A stretch of 64,000 bases of DNA, taken from the NCBI GenBank assembly GCA_963839475.1, contig CAWIVH010000018.1, positions 806,001-870,000 on the forward strand. The letters run 5' to 3'. Source of the DNA: CAWIVH01 sp963839475. Lineage in GTDB: Bacteria > Acidobacteriota > UBA6911. This document shows positions 61,044-64,000 of this stretch, piece by piece (within the stretch, counting starts at the first letter, position 1; every line of letters begins with the position of its first letter). The notes beneath the pieces were generated by a model. That model saw only the letters and a program-made list of their open reading frames with translations, did no database searches and was not told the DNA's origin. Position numbers and translations under genes: made by a program.

Positions 61044-61523
61044 ATGGCAGGGATAGAGATCAAGGGGTTCGAAGAGCTCAGGCGCAACACCGACAGGCTC
61101 GGGAAAACCATCGCCGAGGAGGCGGTCCTTGCAGCCGAGAACGCCGCGGCCGAAGTCATAAGGAAAGCCGTCGAAGCTGCCGCTCCCAGGAAAACGGGGC
61201 AGCTCGCCAGTTCGGTAATCGTCTACGAAAGCGTGGACCGCAAGGCCCTGACGGGATCATCCCGCAGGCGGCTCCTCGTCGGGCCCCAAAAGAAGAAGGG
61301 CTTTTACGGCTTCTTCCTCGAAAAGGGATGGTTTGCGACGGGGCGGGCCAGGAGAGCCAGGCAGGCCTCGGGAACCACGCACAGCCAGAAGGGGATCTCC
61401 GGGGGGAGGCGCGTCGCGCCGAACCCGTGGTTCGGCAATATCGCGAAGGCGGTCGAATCGCAGGCATTCGAAGCCGGCGCCGAAGCATTTCGCGCAGTCA
61501 TCGATAAAGCCACAGGGACCTGA
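61044..61523 (+). CDS. HK97 gp10-like head-tail component
   Basis: 159 residues, ATG directly after the TAG of the chaperone extension. AGIEIKGFEELRRNTDRLGK, AAAPRKTGQLASSVIVYES, KGFYGFFLEKGWFATGRA, APNPWFGNIAKAVES: the HK97 gp10 family pattern (KTG.L..S; F.E.G; .P.PF). It normally precedes the tail-tube gene; here it follows the chaperones. Confidence 0.8.
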   Translation: MAGIEIKGFEELRRNTDRLGKTIAEEAVLAAENAAAEVIRKAVEAAAPRKTGQLASSVIVYESVDRKALTGSSRRRLLVGPQKKKGFYGFFLEKGWFATGRARRARQASGTTHSQKGISGGRRVAPNPWFGNIAKAVESQAFEAGAEAFRAVIDKATGT

Positions 61524-64000
61524 TGGCCATAGGGCGATTATTTTTCGAAATCTCCGCGGACACCAGCCGCCTGCAAGAATCGCTCAAGCAGGCGATGGTC
61601 TCTCTCGAGCAGGCCGGGCTCAAGGCCACCCGGGCCGGCCAGGCCACGATCGCCGCTTTCGACGCCGCGCTCAACCCGACGAAGGCGCTTTCGGAGCAGA
61701 TCAGGCTGCTCGAAGCAGCGGGCCGATCGACCGGTGACATACTCACCGTCATGGGCGAAAAGATCAAAAACGCGACCGCCCAGGCCTCCCAGCACGGTCA
61801 GCCCATCGACGCCCTGGTACGCAAGTACGCAGACATGGCCCGGGGCACCGGCGAAACCCGGAACGTGCTCGAAAAGCTCGGCGAGTCGCTCACCCACATA
61901 GCCCACAATCCGTTGGAGGCGGCGAAGCAGGGCCTCGGATCTCTTCTCGAGACAATGGGCCCGGCAGCGGTCGGGATCGGGGGGCTTGCCGCCGGCATCA
62001 TCGGGGCGGGAGCTGCGCTCTTCCACCTTTCGGAGTCCTTGTCCTCGACCGCCATCCAGCTCAGGAACCAGGCGATTGTCACGGGGCTTGCCGTCGACGA
62101 GATGCAGGCGCTCAATCAGCTCGGCAAAGAGGCGGGCCTTGAAAACGAAAACCTCGCTCGCATTATCGGGCAGCTGAACCGCCAGCTTGCGACCGGGGAA
62201 AAGGCGGACTTCGTCAAAGTGCTAAACGCCCTGCGGCTTTCATCGGGCGAGGCGGCCGCGGATATATCGAAGGGGGTGCTCCCGCTACTTGACGACCTGC
62301 AGGGGCGTCTCCTTGCGATCGAGGACCCCATGAAGCGCGCCGAGTACCAGAACGCCGCCTTCAACCGCCGCCAGGCGGAGCTCGGGATCGTCCTGACCTC
62401 GAGCAACAAGAAGCTATCGGAGCAGATCGAGGAGGTGAAACAGGCCGGAAACACCTATGGCGAGGACACGCAAGGCAAGCTCCTGCGGCTCCACACCGTG
62501 CTCGAGCACCTCGAGCGCGCGTGGACTTCGGTGAAGGTGGCGGCGATCGGATATTTTGCCTCGGCAATGGACTGGGCCACGAAGTGGGCGCATGAGGCCG
62601 AGCCCGAAATGTCGCCCGAGGACCTCGCCAGGCAGCAGATGGAAAAACTGAAAGGAAAACTGGATTTCACGGGCTACGGCAATTTCCAGATCGTCACGCC
62701 CGAGGAGGACGCGCTCAAGTCGGCGGAGAAAAGGCTGGCGGTCGCGAAGGCGATAGCCGCGGGCAACAAGGAAAACCTCGATCTGGTGATAAGGATCGCG
62801 GAAAAGGAGAAGGAGTTCGCCGACGCCGCCCAGGTCAACGACGTCAGGCGGGCCGAGGCGCTTGCGCCCGAGATCGCGGGCCTCAAGAACCTCCTGAAAG
62901 CCTACGAGGAGCTCCCGAAAGTGGTGGACCGCTGGCAGAAAAGCCTCGACGAAGCGAAGAAGACCCAGGAAGAAATCGACAGGAAGGGCCACGCCGCTCT
63001 CGTCCCCGGGAAAAGCGAGATCGAGCAAGGACTGAAGAAACTCGAAACCGAGACGCTCGAAAGGCTGAGGACCTTCCGCGAGGTCGAGGCGTCGCTTGCT
63101 AAAGACACGACGAACTCGAAACTCGAGGAGCTGCGCCTGGAGGAGCGGATCGCGGGGACGCTCGTGCCGATGAACGAAGCCGAGCGCAGCCGGCTCGAGA
63201 TGGAAAAGATCCACCTGCAGTTTGCGATCAAGGCCGAGGAGACGCGCGTCAAATATACCCAACTGCGGGCCGATCTCACGAGCCAGATCAATAAGCTCGA
63301 CCCTTCGGACCCCCTGCGCAGCCAGGCCATGAAGGACATCGAAGGCCTGACGGAGCGATTGAACACCGAGCTCGAAACCCTGGGCAAGCTCGAGGGCGCC
63401 GAGGTCCTGAAAGTGCACCGCCAAGAATACCTGAAAATGATCGACTCGGTCAGGGAGGGGGCGGGCAAGGTCTTCGATGCGATCTCCTCCAGGGGAAAAG
63501 GAGCCTTCCAGTCGCTCATGGACTGGATCGAAGGCGTGTTTCTTTCCAGGCTGCGCGTTCTCTTTCAGAACCTGGTCGCCACGCTTTTTACCCCGAACAT
63601 GGGCGGCCAGGGTCTTGCTTCGCGCCTCCTCCAGGGCGTGATCCCCGTATTCGGGGCCTCGGGCGGCCTTGGGGGATCATCCGGAGTGACTCAGCTATTC
63701 CAAGGGCTAGGGATAACCGGCGGACCTCTGACCACGGCCCAGATCCAGGCGCTTTCGAAGATCGGACAAGGTGGGGCCGTTGCCGGCGGGACCTTCGGTT
63801 TCGGCAGCCTTCTCGGGATGCTGGGCCCCGCTGGGCTCCTTGCCGGCGGGATCGCGGGAGTGGGATCCGGGAACCTCTTCGGGCGGATCGCCGGGACAGC
63901 GGGCTTGGGGATCCTCGGGGCTGCCGGAGCCGTGACTGCCGGGTTGATCCCGGGGATGGGCGCCGCAGGAATCGGATCGGCTCTCGGCGGGCTGCTCACA
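61523..64000 (+). CDS. Tail tape measure protein, 3' end outside window
   Basis: 826 codons to the window edge, ATG overlapping the gp10-like stop (TGATG). AIGRLFFEISADTSRLQESL, a long helical coiled-coil body with a hydrophobic segment near 155-175 (AAVGIGGLAAGIIGAGAALF), repeated charged helices, and from about 690 a glycine/alanine-rich hydrophobic region. This is the standard tape measure plan; its length sets tail length and it forms part of the DNA-entry channel. Confidence 0.87.
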   Translation, partial: MAIGRLFFEISADTSRLQESLKQAMVSLEQAGLKATRAGQATIAAFDAALNPTKALSEQIRLLEAAGRSTGDILTVMGEKIKNATAQASQHGQPIDALVRKYADMARGTGETRNVLEKLGESLTHIAHNPLEAAKQGLGSLLETMGPAAVGIGGLAAGIIGAGAALFHLSESLSSTAIQLRNQAIVTGLAVDEMQALNQLGKEAGLENENLARIIGQLNRQLATGEKADFVKVLNALRLSSGEAAADISKGVLPLLDDLQGRLLAIEDPMKRAEYQNAAFNRRQAELGIVLTSSNKKLSEQIEEVKQAGNTYGEDTQGKLLRLHTVLEHLERAWTSVKVAAIGYFASAMDWATKWAHEAEPEMSPEDLARQQMEKLKGKLDFTGYGNFQIVTPEEDALKSAEKRLAVAKAIAAGNKENLDLVIRIAEKEKEFADAAQVNDVRRAEALAPEIAGLKNLLKAYEELPKVVDRWQKSLDEAKKTQEEIDRKGHAALVPGKSEIEQGLKKLETETLERLRTFREVEASLAKDTTNSKLEELRLEERIAGTLVPMNEAERSRLEMEKIHLQFAIKAEETRVKYTQLRADLTSQINKLDPSDPLRSQAMKDIEGLTERLNTELETLGKLEGAEVLKVHRQEYLKMIDSVREGAGKVFDAISSRGKGAFQSLMDWIEGVFLSRLRVLFQNLVATLFTPNMGGQGLASRLLQGVIPVFGASGGLGGSSGVTQLFQGLGITGGPLTTAQIQALSKIGQGGAVAGGTFGFGSLLGMLGPAGLLAGGIAGVGSGNLFGRIAGTAGLGILGAAGAVTAGLIPGMGAAGIGSALGGLLT

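Noticed and set aside
62414..63424. 336-codon minus-strand ORF opposite the tape measure gene
   Set aside because: Antisense shadow of a GC-rich tape measure gene; no recognisable domain or start signal.

Overview
This window looks like chromosome from an Acidobacteriota-type soil or environmental bacterium. The taxon is inferred from gene style: a giant NHL-repeat/IPT secreted protein, an adjacent DUF2092 and DUF6515 pair, a patatin-barrel lipase and many secreted or envelope genes. No rRNA, intact tRNA or CRISPR array is visible. Composition is patchy: roughly balanced GC in the core, AT-richer across 39.5-48.2 kb, and clearly GC-rich from 54 kb on.

Layout. (1) 1-3,976: a truncated secreted NHL/IPT protein on the minus strand. 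(2) 4.4-11.45 kb: a compact integrative element, nearly all on the plus strand. It carries small DNA-binding proteins, AlpA, a conserved unknown protein, a family A DNA polymerase, two helix-turn-helix proteins, an autoregulated XRE-integrase operon and the 3' part of a tRNA-Thr as attachment core. (3) 11.77-13.5 kb: a phage-type replication module (initiator-like protein, DnaC-like loader, small protein), followed by accessory genes (orphan MNT nucleotidyltransferase, Fic protein, gene remnants) to 15.9 kb. (4) 15.9-38 kb: mainly chromosomal envelope and stress functions. These are MarC, a ferric-reductase-like protein with a two-heme cytochrome, an overlapping operon of EEP nuclease, HdeA-like protein, AAA ATPase and MscS channel, a large MscS, a NarL-type kinase and regulator, a patatin, DUF2092/DUF6515, an outer-membrane barrel and an SDR. 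(5) 38.2-48.2 kb: a defence island bounded by a broken transposase and a broken integrase. It holds AbiE (type IV toxin-antitoxin), a metallophosphoesterase, a nuclease-DUF2075 ATPase gene with a frameshift, and McrC and McrB. (6) 48.2-64 kb: the head and tail part of a siphovirus-like prophage (HNH, ParB-methyltransferase, terminase, portal, protease, capsid, connectors, tail tube, tail chaperones, tape measure), running off the right edge.

The main things to follow up are: the polymerase-encoding integrative element and its regulation (10-bp phased repeats before alpA, a leaderless XRE promoter with a built-in operator, candidate integrase arm sites); an AbiE promoter whose operator fills the 17-bp spacer; a three-gene McrB-McrC-DUF2075 locus; an AAA ATPase-MscS gene pair; and a -1 frameshift site (A AAA AAC) in the tail chaperone gene. 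Several prophage genes and the DUF2075 gene carry single-base frameshifts. These are either real decay or assembly errors, and raw reads would decide.
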